The notes under the pieces were generated by a model, which was not told the DNA's origin, made no database searches, and saw only the letters and a program-made list of their open reading frames with translations. Positions 37,203 to 48,278 of a stretch of DNA of 64,000 nucleotides are shown in pieces; position 1 is the first letter of the stretch, and every line of letters starts with the position of its first letter. This stretch comes from Rhizobium sp. NRK18 (lineage in GTDB: Bacteria > Pseudomonadota > Alphaproteobacteria > Rhizobiales > Rhizobiaceae), in the NCBI RefSeq assembly GCF_024385575.1, contig NZ_JANFMV010000001.1, forward strand, positions 3,439,681 through 3,503,680, read 5' to 3'. A program made the position numbers and the translations under genes.

Positions 37203-38918
37203 ATGAGCAGCACGATGTCGACCTCCACCGGAGAAGACACCACCGCCACCGCATCCGGCAAGCCGTGGCTTGCCTCCTATCCGGAAGGCGTGCCGGCCGA
37301 AATCCCGCCGTTGGCTCATCAGTCTCTCGGTGACTTCTTCGACGCGAATGTGGCAAAGTTCGCCGCCCGCAAGGCCTTCACCAACATGGGCAAGGACCTG
37401 ACCTTCCGCGATCTCGACGCCGCCTCTCGCCGGGTGGCCGCCTGGCTGCAGAGCAAGGGGCTGAAGAAGGGCGACCGCGTTGCGGTGATGATGCCCAACA
37501 TCCTGCAGAATCCCGTCGCCACCTACGCCGTGCTGCGCGCCGGACTGACCGTCGTCAACGTCAATCCGCTCTACACGCCGCGCGAACTCGAACACCAGCT
37601 GAAGGATTCCGGCGCCAAGGCGCTCTTCATCCTGGAGAACTTCTGCGTCACCGCCGAAAAGGTGCTGGAAAGGACAGACGTCAAGCATGTCGTCGTCGCC
37701 TCTCTCGGCGATATGCTCGGACTGAAGGGTCTGATCGTCAACCTCGTCGTGCGGCGGGTGAAGAAGCTCGTTCCGCACTGGTCAATCCCGGGCCATACCC
37801 GCTTCAAGGCCGTGCTCGCAGACGGTGGCCGCCTGCCGTTCAACAAGCCGACGCTCGGCCTCAGCGATGTCGCCTTCCTGCAATATACCGGCGGCACGAC
37901 CGGCGTGTCCAAGGGAACGACGCTGACGCATGCCAATCTTCTCGCCAACACCTCGCAGGTCATGACCTGGCTGACGACGCGCGCCAACGCCAAGCCGATG
38001 CCGGAAGACATCCTGATGGTCTGCGCGCTGCCGCTTTACCATATCTTCGCGCTCACCGTGAACTCGCTGGTCGGCATGGCGCTCGGCGGCCACAATCTTA
38101 TGATCACCAATCCACGCGACATCCCGGCCTTTGTGGAAGAGCTGAAAAAGCACCCCTTCCACATCTTCCCCGGCCTCAACACGCTGTTCAACGCGCTCCT
38201 CAACAATCCGGATTTCCGCAATCTCGACTTTTCCAACGGCCTGCTGGTTCTGGGCGGCGGCATGGCCGTGCAGCGTCCGGTCGCGGAACGCTGGAAAGAG
38301 GTGACGGGGATCGCGATCACCGAAGGCTACGGCCTGTCCGAGACCTCGCCGGTGGCAACGGTCAACCGGCTGGATGCGATGGAGTTTTCCGGCACGGTGG
38401 GCCTGCCCCTGCCCTCGACCGACATCGACATCCGCGACGAGGACGGCAAGTCGCTGCCGATCGGCGAGGTCGGCGAAATCTGCATTCGCGGACCGCAGGT
38501 GATGGCCGGCTACTGGAACCGGCCGGAAGAGACCGCACAGGTGATGACGGCGGACGGCTTCTTCCGCTCCGGCGACATGGGTTTCATGAATGCGTCCGGC
38601 TACACGACGATCGTCGACCGAAAGAAGGACATGATCCTGGTTTCGGGCTTCAACGTCTATCCGAACGAGATCGAGGAAGTGGCCGTCATGCATGACGGCA
38701 TCCTCGAGGCGGCGGCCGTCGGCGTGCCGGACCAGCACTCGGGCGAGGCGGTGAAACTCTTCGTGGTGCGCAAGGACCCCAACCTCACGGAAGCCGACGT
38801 GAAGGCGCATTGCGCGGCAAACCTCACCAATTACAAGCGCCCGAAGTTCATCGAATTCCGCGACGAACTGCCGAAGTCGAACGTCGGCAAGATCCTGCGC
38901 AAGGAACTGCGGAACTAG
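37203..38918 (+). CDS. Long-chain fatty-acid--CoA ligase
   Basis: The enzyme activates fatty acids to acyl-CoA at the membrane with ATP via an acyl-adenylate. The 571-residue protein has the AMP-binding P-loop YTGGTTGVSKGTT, the gate motif EGYGLSETSPVATVN, and the C-terminal GFFRSGDMGFMN and IVDRKKDMILVSGFNVYPNEIEE motifs, ending in SNVGKILRKEL. This is FadD-like. The start follows GGGAGGG. It overlaps the convergent pccR gene by 4 bp, and a LiuR-like operator is upstream, consistent with induction by acyl-CoA-derived signals. Confidence 0.95.
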   Translation: MSSTMSTSTGEDTTATASGKPWLASYPEGVPAEIPPLAHQSLGDFFDANVAKFAARKAFTNMGKDLTFRDLDAASRRVAAWLQSKGLKKGDRVAVMMPNILQNPVATYAVLRAGLTVVNVNPLYTPRELEHQLKDSGAKALFILENFCVTAEKVLERTDVKHVVVASLGDMLGLKGLIVNLVVRRVKKLVPHWSIPGHTRFKAVLADGGRLPFNKPTLGLSDVAFLQYTGGTTGVSKGTTLTHANLLANTSQVMTWLTTRANAKPMPEDILMVCALPLYHIFALTVNSLVGMALGGHNLMITNPRDIPAFVEELKKHPFHIFPGLNTLFNALLNNPDFRNLDFSNGLLVLGGGMAVQRPVAERWKEVTGIAITEGYGLSETSPVATVNRLDAMEFSGTVGLPLPSTDIDIRDEDGKSLPIGEVGEICIRGPQVMAGYWNRPEETAQVMTADGFFRSGDMGFMNASGYTTIVDRKKDMILVSGFNVYPNEIEEVAVMHDGILEAAAVGVPDQHSGEAVKLFVVRKDPNLTEADVKAHCAANLTNYKRPKFIEFRDELPKSNVGKILRKELRN

Positions 38919-40327
38919 ACCAGCCGGTAAGGCAGGATATCGCGGTTTTCGTGATCGACGACGATGCGGCTCTTGACCGGCGGCATGGCGCGGCTCGGAC
39001 AGTTCTGCCGCTCGCAAATGCGGCAGGAAATGCCGATCGGATCGAAGGCCGCACGATTGCCGAGATCCATGTCGTCGGCGTACACGAAATTTTCCGCGTA
39101 GGAGACCTCGCAGCCGAGCGCCAGCGCATATTGTTGCTGGCTCTGGCGGAAGCCGCGCCCACCCTTGGAAACCTGTAGCGCGACGCTGAGATAGCGCACG
39201 CCATCCGGCGTCTCGGCCAGCTGGCGGACGATGCGGCCCGGCATTTCGAACGCCTGATGCACCTTCCACAGCGGACAGGCGGAGCCGAAGCGGGCGAATT
39301 GCAGCTTGGCGGCGCTGTGGCGCTTGATGATGTTGCCGGCCCGGTCGATCTTGGCAAAGAACACCGGAACGCCCTTCATGCCCGGGCGTTGCAGAGTCGA
39401 CAGGCGATGACAGACCTGCTCGAGGCTGGCGCCGAAGCGCGCCGTCAACAGGTCGAGATCGTGTCGCAGCTCGCGCGCGGCATCCATGAACCGGCGATAG
39501 GGCAGGACCAGCGCGCCGGCAAAATAGTTCTGCAGACCGATCGTGCAGATCTCCCGCGCCTCGGCAGTGCGGAAACCGACGGCGCCGGCAATGGCGTCGA
39601 TCGCCGCGCCCGCCTCCACCTGCGCGATCTTCATGGCGATCTGGAAGGCGCGCGTCTGCGCCGGCAAATAGGGATTCAGCGACAGAACCCGCGCATCGGC
39701 ATCATAATGGCGGATCATGTCGTCGCCGCGGGCGGCGCGGATGACGCGGATATCATGCGCCTCTTCGAGAAAGCCGGTCAGTGCCGCGTTGAGGTCCACC
39801 TCGCCGATGCCCAGCCGCGTCGCCAGCTTTTCCGCCTGCAGGTCGAGTTCGTGGACATAGTTGTCGACGAAATGGAAGTAGTCGCGCACCTCTTCGTAGG
39901 GCGTGTTCTCGGCAAGCGCCGTGCCCTGGCCGAGCGATTGGTCAAGGCTGGCGATCTGTTCGGAATTGTGGCGGTAGGCCTGATGGCAGGCAATCAGCGC
40001 GTGCGCGATTCCCGGCGCGTTCTGCACCACCATCTTCATGTCTTTGAGCGTCGGCGTCCACGCCTGGAACATCGGATCGGCCAGCGCCTCGGACAGCGCT
40101 GACAAGAGACGGTCGTCCTCGCCGCCCGACAGATCCGCCAGATCGATCCGGTAGCGCTCGGCGAGCGCCAGCAGCACGGCGGCGGAGACGGGCCGCTGGT
40201 TGTTCTCGATCTGGTTCAGGTAGGAGACCGAAATGCCGATACTTTCGGCAAAGCGGGCCTGGGTGGCCTTGTTTTGCTGCCGCAGTTCCCGCACCTTGCG
40301 GCCGATATAGAGCTTGCCGATCGCCAT
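38915..40327 (-). CDS. pccR: Short-chain fatty acyl regulator PccR (XRE/ScfR family)
   Basis: The 470-residue ScfR-type regulator has an N-terminal XRE helix-turn-helix (~8-65: TQARFAESIGISVSYLNQIENNQRPVS), then an IrrE-like/DUF955 central region and a C-terminal DUF2083-like part with a cysteine cluster (ISCRICERQNCP). In Rhodobacter and others PccR activates propionyl-CoA carboxylase genes in response to propionyl-CoA. Its position divergent from pccB, with a TTTGCAAA element between, fits that role. It starts at the ATG at 40325-40327. Confidence 0.93.
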   Translation of the reverse strand: MAIGKLYIGRKVRELRQQNKATQARFAESIGISVSYLNQIENNQRPVSAAVLLALAERYRIDLADLSGGEDDRLLSALSEALADPMFQAWTPTLKDMKMVVQNAPGIAHALIACHQAYRHNSEQIASLDQSLGQGTALAENTPYEEVRDYFHFVDNYVHELDLQAEKLATRLGIGEVDLNAALTGFLEEAHDIRVIRAARGDDMIRHYDADARVLSLNPYLPAQTRAFQIAMKIAQVEAGAAIDAIAGAVGFRTAEAREICTIGLQNYFAGALVLPYRRFMDAARELRHDLDLLTARFGASLEQVCHRLSTLQRPGMKGVPVFFAKIDRAGNIIKRHSAAKLQFARFGSACPLWKVHQAFEMPGRIVRQLAETPDGVRYLSVALQVSKGGRGFRQSQQQYALALGCEVSYAENFVYADDMDLGNRAAFDPIGISCRICERQNCPSRAMPPVKSRIVVDHENRDILPYRLV

Positions 40328-40328
40328 G

Positions 40329-40344
40329 TTCGCAACTTTGCAAA
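40329..40344 (-). promoter_or_regulatory. Candidate PccR/RamB-type site (TTCGCAAC-TTTGCAAA)
   Basis: A perfect TTTGCAAA (40337-40344) abuts a degenerate copy TTCGCAAC (40329-40336), ending 2 bp before the pccR ATG and 104 bp before pccB. PccR and RamB proteins bind TTTGCAAA repeats. The position suggests autoregulation; control of pccB from here is possible. Confidence 0.55.
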
Positions 40345-40448
40345 ATTCATCTTCTTAATCTGTAAATTGTGCACATTCACATTTTCAAGCATTTTATGTG
40401 CGCGCAAAGCGGATTATGTAACGGCAACAATCCGAATGAGGAGGATCC

Positions 40449-41981
40449 ATGTCCGAAATTCTCGAGCAACTGGAAGCCCGCCGCGCCGAGGCGCATCTGG
40501 GCGGCGGCACGCGGCGCATCGAGGCCCAGCACGCCAAGGGCAAGCTGACGGCGCGCGAGCGTATCGAGGTCCTGCTCGACGAGGGTTCGTTCGAGGAATA
40601 CGACATGTATGTCACCCACCGCTGCGTCGACTTCGGCATGGCGGAGACCAAGGTGCCGGGCGACGGCGTGGTGACCGGCTGGGGCACGATCAACGGCCGC
40701 CAGGTCTACGTGTTCAGCCAGGACTTCACCGTACTCGGCGGCTCGCTGTCGGAAACGCATGCCCAAAAGATCTGCAAGATCATGGACATGGCGGTCCGGA
40801 ACGGCGCGCCGGTGATAGGCCTCAACGATTCCGGCGGCGCCCGCATCCAGGAAGGCGTGGCGTCGCTTGCCGGCTACGCCGAAGTGTTTCGCCGCAATGC
40901 CGAAGCCTCCGGCGTCATCCCGCAGATTTCCGTCATCATGGGCCCATGTGCGGGCGGCGCGGTCTACTCGCCGGCGATGACCGACTTCATCTTCATGGTG
41001 CGCGACAGCTCCTACATGTTCGTGACCGGTCCCGACGTCGTCAAGACGGTGACCAACGAGATCGTCACGGCGGAAGAGCTCGGCGGCGCCTCCACCCACA
41101 CGAAGAAATCCTCGGTTGCCGATGGCGCCTATGAAGACGACATCGAGACGCTGGAGCAGGTCCGCCTGCTGTTCGATTTCCTTCCCTTGAACAATCGCGA
41201 AAAGCCGCCGGTTCGCCCCTTCCATGACGACCCGGCCCGCATCGAGAACCGTCTCGACACTCTGATCCCCGACAGCGCCAACAAGCCCTACGACATGAAG
41301 GAGCTTATCCACGCGATCGCCGACGAGGGCGACTTCTTCGAGCTGCAGGCGGAATATGCCAAGAACATCATCACCGGCTTCATCCGCATCGAAGGCCAGA
41401 CGGTCGGCGTCGTCGCCAACCAGCCGATGGTGCTCGCCGGCTGCCTCGACATCGACAGTTCGCGCAAGGCGGCCCGTTTTGTGCGCTTCTGCGACGCCTT
41501 CTCGATCCCGATCCTGACGCTGGTCGACGTGCCCGGCTTCCTGCCCGGTACCGCGCAGGAATATGGCGGCGTCATCAAGCACGGCGCGAAACTCCTGTTC
41601 GCCTATTCGGAAGCGACCGTGCCGATGGTGACGCTGATCACCCGCAAGGCCTATGGCGGCGCCTATGACGTGATGGCCTCCAAGCACATCGGCGCCGACG
41701 TCAACTATGCCTGGCCGACTGCGGAAATCGCGGTGATGGGCGCCAAGGGCGCGACCGAGATCCTCTACCGCTCGGAGCTCTCCGATCCGGAGAAGATCGC
41801 GGCGCGCACGAAGGAATACGAGGAGCGCTTCGCCAATCCCTTCGTCGCCGCCGAACGCGGCTTCATCGACGAGGTGATCCGCCCGCATTCCTCGCGCCGC
41901 CGCATCGCCCGCGCCTTCGCGTCGCTCCGCAACAAGAACCAGACGACGCACTGGAAGAAGCACGATACGATCCCGCTGTGA
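40449..41981 (+). CDS. pccB: Propionyl-CoA carboxylase beta (carboxyltransferase) subunit
   Basis: PccB transfers carboxyl from biotin to propionyl-CoA, giving methylmalonyl-CoA. The 510-residue crotonase-fold carboxyltransferase has an oxyanion stretch [36 protein letters not shown], and a second half with [34 protein letters not shown]. Start at ATG 40449 after GAGGAGG. pccA lies 1.9 kb downstream on the same strand, separated by the DUF4160/DUF2442 pair, yghU and a small gene, so the complex genes are split. Confidence 0.97.
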   Translation: MSEILEQLEARRAEAHLGGGTRRIEAQHAKGKLTARERIEVLLDEGSFEEYDMYVTHRCVDFGMAETKVPGDGVVTGWGTINGRQVYVFSQDFTVLGGSLSETHAQKICKIMDMAVRNGAPVIGLNDSGGARIQEGVASLAGYAEVFRRNAEASGVIPQISVIMGPCAGGAVYSPAMTDFIFMVRDSSYMFVTGPDVVKTVTNEIVTAEELGGASTHTKKSSVADGAYEDDIETLEQVRLLFDFLPLNNREKPPVRPFHDDPARIENRLDTLIPDSANKPYDMKELIHAIADEGDFFELQAEYAKNIITGFIRIEGQTVGVVANQPMVLAGCLDIDSSRKAARFVRFCDAFSIPILTLVDVPGFLPGTAQEYGGVIKHGAKLLFAYSEATVPMVTLITRKAYGGAYDVMASKHIGADVNYAWPTAEIAVMGAKGATEILYRSELSDPEKIAARTKEYEERFANPFVAAERGFIDEVIRPHSSRRRIARAFASLRNKNQTTHWKKHDTIPL

Positions 41982-41997
41982 GGAGAGGCGGACCGCG

Positions 41998-42237
41998 ATG
42001 CCGACAGTGTTTGAATGGAAAGGGTGGAAATTTCTGTTCTACAGTCAGGACCGGGGCGAACCACCGCATATTCACGTCCGCAAGGATCGCAGCGAAGTCA
42101 AGATCTGGCTTGAAGGCCTCAAGGTAGCGCGGAACAGGCGCTGTACGGACCAGGAGATCAATGCGATCCTGGCCGTGGTCAAAGCCAACAGGAACGAATT
42201 TCTGGAGAAATGGTATGAGCACTTTGGAAATCGATGA
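41998..42237 (+). CDS. DUF4160 domain-containing small protein
   Basis: This 79-residue protein begins 16 bp after pccB. It matches DUF4160: FEWKGWKFLFYSQDRGEPPHIHVRKD, then a strand with KIWLEGLKVARNRRCTD and a C-terminal helix ending KWYEHFGNR. It is strongly basic at the end, and the next gene overlaps its last 23 bp. DUF4160 and DUF2442 proteins often occur in pairs and have been suspected to form a toxin-antitoxin module; no activity is proven that I know of. Confidence 0.85.
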   Translation: MPTVFEWKGWKFLFYSQDRGEPPHIHVRKDRSEVKIWLEGLKVARNRRCTDQEINAILAVVKANRNEFLEKWYEHFGNR

Positions 42238-42493
42238 GGATCTGCTGGAGCCGATGAAGGCCGAATGCACGACCACGGACCTTGTCGTGACGCTTGCGGA
42301 TGGTGTTCAGATCGTCACCCCGCTGTGGTGGTATCCGCGCCTTTTGGCGGCGTCTCCGGAACAACGGAAGAAGGTGGAGCTTTCGCCGTTCGGCCTTCAT
42401 TGGCCAGACATCGACGAAGACCTCAGCATCGAAGGAATGCTGACGGGCTCTAAGGCACCCGGCGCGAAGCCACCGGCAGAAGCAGCGGAGTAG
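42215..42493 (+). CDS. DUF2442 domain-containing protein
   Basis: The 92-residue acidic protein starts at the ATG at 42215, inside the DUF4160 gene (23-bp overlap), so its translation is coupled. It has the DUF2442 features: LVVTLADGVQIVTPLWWYPRLLAASPEQRKKVEL and FGLHWPDIDEDLSIEGMLTG. The acidic C-terminal part contrasts with the basic DUF4160 partner, the typical charge pairing of small two-component modules. Its partner role is inference from the overlap and the family association. Confidence 0.83.
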   Translation: MSTLEIDEDLLEPMKAECTTTDLVVTLADGVQIVTPLWWYPRLLAASPEQRKKVELSPFGLHWPDIDEDLSIEGMLTGSKAPGAKPPAEAAE

Positions 42494-42578
42494 GCGGAAA
42501 TATTTCGTGCGTCTCCTATATTAAAGTGCCGGCGTCCGGCCCCTCGGATGCCTAAGGCAACATTTCAGGATGGATTTC

Positions 42579-43475
42579 ATGACCGATAAGAACCCGCAAG
42601 ACAATTTTCCCGCCGGATACGAGCCGGACAAGGTTTGGACCTGGGACAAGGGCAATGGCGGCGCGTTTGCCTCCATCAACCGCCCGATCGCCGGCGCGAC
42701 CCACGACAAGCCGCTGCCGGTCGGCAAGCATCCGCTGCAGCTTTATTCGCTGGCGACGCCGAACGGCCAGAAGGTCACCATCATGCTGGAGGAGCTTCTG
42801 GAAGCGGGCCACAAGGATGCCGAATATGACGCATGGCTGATCAAGATCGGCGATGGCGACCAGTTCGGCTCCGGCTTCGTCGAGGTCAACCCGAACTCCA
42901 AGATCCCGGCGCTGATGGACCACTCGACGGCCGAGCCGACCCGCGTCTTCGAATCCGGCTCGATCCTTCTCTATCTCGCCGAAAAGTTCGGCGCTTTCCT
43001 GCCGAAGGATCTGAAGGCCCGCACCGAGACGATGAACTGGCTGTTCTGGCAGATGGGCTCGGCCCCCTTCCTCGGCGGCGGCTTCGGGCATTTCTATGCC
43101 TATGCGCCGATCAAGATCAAATACGCCATCGACCGCTATGCGATGGAAGTGAAGCGGCAGATGGACGTGCTCGACCGGCATCTCGCCGACCATCAGTTCA
43201 TGGCCGGCTCCGAATATTCGATCGCCGACATGGCCATCTGGCCCTGGTACGGCCGCCTTGCCCGCAGCGAGGCCTACAACGACGCCGGTACGTTCCTCGA
43301 AGTCGAGGGCTACAAGAACGTCAAGCGCTGGACGGACGAGATCGGCGCGCGGCCGGCGGTCAAGCGCGGCGTGATGGTCAACAAGGCCTCCGGCGATCCG
43401 TCCGAACAACTGCATGAACGCCACGACGCCTCCGACTTCGAGACGAAGACGCAGGACAAGATCGGCAAGAACTGA
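42579..43475 (+). CDS. yghU: Glutathione-dependent disulfide-bond oxidoreductase (YghU/GST fold)
   Basis: The protein belongs to the Nu-class GST branch (YghU) that reduces disulfides and peroxides with two bound glutathiones. The ~298-residue length, the N-terminal extension (KVWTWDKGNGGAFASINRPIAGATHDKPLPVGKHPLQLYS) and the thioredoxin-like part with NPNSKIPALMD and ESGSILLYLAE are typical. I start it at 42579 because AGGATGGA precedes that ATG; the ATG at 42570 lies within that site. It follows DUF2442 by 85 bp. Confidence 0.9.
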   Translation: MTDKNPQDNFPAGYEPDKVWTWDKGNGGAFASINRPIAGATHDKPLPVGKHPLQLYSLATPNGQKVTIMLEELLEAGHKDAEYDAWLIKIGDGDQFGSGFVEVNPNSKIPALMDHSTAEPTRVFESGSILLYLAEKFGAFLPKDLKARTETMNWLFWQMGSAPFLGGGFGHFYAYAPIKIKYAIDRYAMEVKRQMDVLDRHLADHQFMAGSEYSIADMAIWPWYGRLARSEAYNDAGTFLEVEGYKNVKRWTDEIGARPAVKRGVMVNKASGDPSEQLHERHDASDFETKTQDKIGKN

Positions 43476-43486
43476 GGATATACTGA

Positions 43487-43864
43487 ATGGCCAAGCTTCC
43501 CGACATGACGAAACACCGCGGATTTCCGTCCGGCATGCCGGGAACCGGCCTTCAGTTCACCATAAGGCGGGCGAATCCCAAGGGGATTTCCCCGCTGGTG
43601 GTGCTGCCGCGGCGCTTCAGCCGCGACGACACCGAACACCGCGCCGATGCCGCCTTCATCCATGCGATCTGGCACTGTTTCGGCGCGGAGCCCTTCGAGC
43701 GCGGCAATCTCGACGCCCGCCGCCTGTCGCGGCTGTTCGAGCGCGAGATCGTGCCGGCCGAAAAGCCGTTCGATAAGGCCTCCTACCAGGCCATGCTGCA
43801 ACTCAACGAGCCGCTCGCCCGCTCGAATTTCCCCGAATCCTTTGATGACGTGCTGGAAGTGTGA
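43487..43864 (+). CDS. Conserved hypothetical protein between yghU and pccA
   Basis: The 125-residue protein starts 11 bp after yghU. Its sequence is basic in the first half (PRRFSRDDTEHRADAAFIHAIWHCFG) and ends in a Glu/Phe-rich stretch. I recognise no domain. Its stop codon shares a base with the pccA start (TGATG at 43862-43866), which is translational coupling, so its function is likely tied to the carboxylase. Rhizobial pcc loci often carry a small gene here, as far as I recall. Confidence 0.75.
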   Translation: MAKLPDMTKHRGFPSGMPGTGLQFTIRRANPKGISPLVVLPRRFSRDDTEHRADAAFIHAIWHCFGAEPFERGNLDARRLSRLFEREIVPAEKPFDKASYQAMLQLNEPLARSNFPESFDDVLEV

Positions 43865-45873
43865 TGCCGATGATCAAGAAAATCCTGATCGCCAATCGCG
43901 GTGAAATCGCCTGCCGGATCATCAAGACCGCGAAGAAGATGGGCATTGCCACCGTCGCCGTCTATTCCGACGCCGACCGCGAGGCCATGCATGTGAAGAT
44001 GGCCGACGAAGCCGTTCACATCGGCCCGGCGCCTTCGAACCAGTCCTACATCGTCATCGACAAGATCCTCGACGCCATACGCAAGACAGGTGCCGATGCA
44101 GTGCATCCGGGCTATGGCTTCCTGTCGGAGAACCCGCTGTTTGCCAAGGCGCTGGAGAAGGAGGGCGTGACCTTCATCGGCCCGCCCGTCGGCGCCATCG
44201 AGGCGATGGGCGACAAGATCACCTCGAAGAAGCTGGCAGCCGAAGCCGGCGTTTCCACCGTGCCCGGCCATATGGGTCTGATCGAGGATGCCGACGAGGC
44301 GGTGAAGATCGCCTCCTCCATCGGCTATCCGGTGATGATCAAGGCCTCGGCCGGCGGTGGTGGCAAGGGCATGCGGATTGCCTGGAACGACGCCGAGGCG
44401 CGCGAGGGTTTCCAGTCGTCCAAGAACGAAGCGAAATCCTCGTTCGGCGACGACCGCATCTTCATCGAGAAGTTCGTCACCCAGCCGCGCCATATCGAAA
44501 TCCAGGTGCTGGGCGACAAGCACGGCAACACGCTCTATCTCGGCGAGCGCGAATGCTCGATCCAGCGCCGGAACCAGAAGGTGATCGAGGAAGCCCCCTC
44601 GCCGTTCCTGGACGAGGCGACCCGCAAGGCGATGGGCGAGCAGGCCGTGGCGCTCTCTAAGGCGGTCGGCTATCACTCCGCCGGCACGGTCGAGTTCATC
44701 GTCGATGGCGACCGCAATTTCTACTTCCTGGAAATGAATACCCGCCTGCAGGTCGAGCATCCGGTCACCGAACTGATCACCGGCATCGACCTCGTCGAAC
44801 AAATGATCCGCGTCGCCTCCGGCGAGGAACTCTCCTTCGGGCAGGACGATATCCGCCTCAACGGCTGGGCGATCGAGAGCCGTCTCTATGCCGAAGACCC
44901 CTATCGCAACTTCCTGCCGTCGATCGGACGGCTGACGCGCTACCGTCCGCCGGAAGAAGGCACGGCTGCGGACGGCACGACCGTGCGCAACGATACCGGC
45001 GTCTATGAAGGCGCGGAAATCTCGATGTATTACGATCCGATGATCGCCAAGCTCTGCACGCATGGCCTCAACCGGGCGGAAGCGATCGACGCCATGGCGG
45101 ATGCACTCGACCGGTTTGAGGTCGAAGGCATCGGCCACAACCTGCCCTTCCTGTCGGCGGTCATGGGCCAGGATCGGTTCCGCAAGGGCGCGCTGACGAC
45201 CGCCTATATCGCCGAAGAATTCCCCGACGGCTTTTCCGGCGTCAAGCCGGATGCTTCCGAGACCCGTTTCCTGGCAGCGATCGCCACCCATGTCCATCTG
45301 ACTCTGCAGGAGCGCGCCGTGCAGATTTCCGGCACGATCGGCAATCACCGCCGCGTTCCGGGCAAGGACTGGGTCGTCCGCTTCAACGGGGAAGGCATTG
45401 CCGTCTTGAGTGCTGCGACGGAGAAAGGGCGGCTTGTCGAATTCGAGGACGGCCAGTCTCTCACCATCGTCAGCGACTGGACGCCCGGCCGTACCACCGC
45501 GCTCTTCAGCGCCGGCGGCGAGGCGGCCCATGTGAAGGTCGAAACCGTTGGCACCGGCATCCGGCTGCGCTGGCGGGGTATCGATCTGACCGCACATGTC
45601 CGCTCGCCGCGCATTGCCGAGCTTGCCCGCCTCATTCCGGAAAAGCCGCCGCGCGACACCTCCAAGATGCTGCTCTGCCCGATGCCGGGCGTGCTGACTG
45701 CGCTCAGCGTTGCGGAAGGCCAGACCGTGGAAGCCGGCCAGCCGCTGGCGACCGTCGAAGCCATGAAGATGGAAAACGTGCTGCGCGCCGAAAAGCGCGG
45801 TGTGGTCAAACGCCTCGCCGCCGCCGCCGGCGCCAGCCTGGCGGTGGACGAGCTGATTTTGGAGTTCGAGTGA
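43864..45873 (+). CDS. pccA: Propionyl-CoA carboxylase alpha (biotin carboxylase/carrier) subunit
   Basis: PccA carboxylates its biotin using ATP and bicarbonate, then hands the carboxyl to PccB. The 669-residue protein has a biotin carboxylase core (KILIANRGEIACRI, GGGGKGMR, the HIEIQVLGD and EMNTRLQVEHPVTE motifs) and a C-terminal biotin carrier domain with the biotinylated lysine in EAMKMEN. The start ATG at 43864 overlaps the previous stop by one base. Downstream is a RIME-like repeat and then the mutase gene. Confidence 0.97.
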   Translation: MPMIKKILIANRGEIACRIIKTAKKMGIATVAVYSDADREAMHVKMADEAVHIGPAPSNQSYIVIDKILDAIRKTGADAVHPGYGFLSENPLFAKALEKEGVTFIGPPVGAIEAMGDKITSKKLAAEAGVSTVPGHMGLIEDADEAVKIASSIGYPVMIKASAGGGGKGMRIAWNDAEAREGFQSSKNEAKSSFGDDRIFIEKFVTQPRHIEIQVLGDKHGNTLYLGERECSIQRRNQKVIEEAPSPFLDEATRKAMGEQAVALSKAVGYHSAGTVEFIVDGDRNFYFLEMNTRLQVEHPVTELITGIDLVEQMIRVASGEELSFGQDDIRLNGWAIESRLYAEDPYRNFLPSIGRLTRYRPPEEGTAADGTTVRNDTGVYEGAEISMYYDPMIAKLCTHGLNRAEAIDAMADALDRFEVEGIGHNLPFLSAVMGQDRFRKGALTTAYIAEEFPDGFSGVKPDASETRFLAAIATHVHLTLQERAVQISGTIGNHRRVPGKDWVVRFNGEGIAVLSAATEKGRLVEFEDGQSLTIVSDWTPGRTTALFSAGGEAAHVKVETVGTGIRLRWRGIDLTAHVRSPRIAELARLIPEKPPRDTSKMLLCPMPGVLTALSVAEGQTVEAGQPLATVEAMKMENVLRAEKRGVVKRLAAAAGASLAVDELILEFE

Positions 45874-45895
45874 TGGAACCGCGGGGGATGAGATC

Positions 45896-46007
45896 GCCCC
45901 TCATCCCCCTGCCGGAACCTTCTCCCCGTCTAGACGGGGAGAAGGGACGCGCGGCGACGGTATCGTCCCCTCGCCCCGCTTGCGGGGAGAGGGTTAGGGT
46001 GAGGGGC
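45896..46007. repeat. RIME1-like palindromic repeat
   Basis: The ~112-bp element fits rhizobial intergenic mosaic elements. Outer arms are GCCCCTCA (45896-45903) and TGAGGGGC (46000-46007). Inside is a perfect 13-bp stem, CCTTCTCCCCGTC/GACGGGGAGAAGG (45918-45945), and a second hairpin around 45969-45993. It fills the gap between pccA and the mutase. Confidence 0.8.
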
Positions 46008-46030
46008 AATGTAATCGGGGAGTTCCAACA

Positions 46031-48172
<2,142 letters not shown>

Positions 48173-48278
48173 CGTTTCGCGGGCAGGTGACGAAATCCCT
48201 GCCCGCCACTCCCCGTCCCTTGATTTACCTGGCAAAGCGGCTAGTTTCGCGGCAACAAGACTATCAAGGAGATGCCCC

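Noticed and set aside
45874-46030. Insertion sequence between pccA and the mutase gene
   Set aside because: No transposase or target duplication; the ~112-bp nested palindromes fit a RIME-type repeat.
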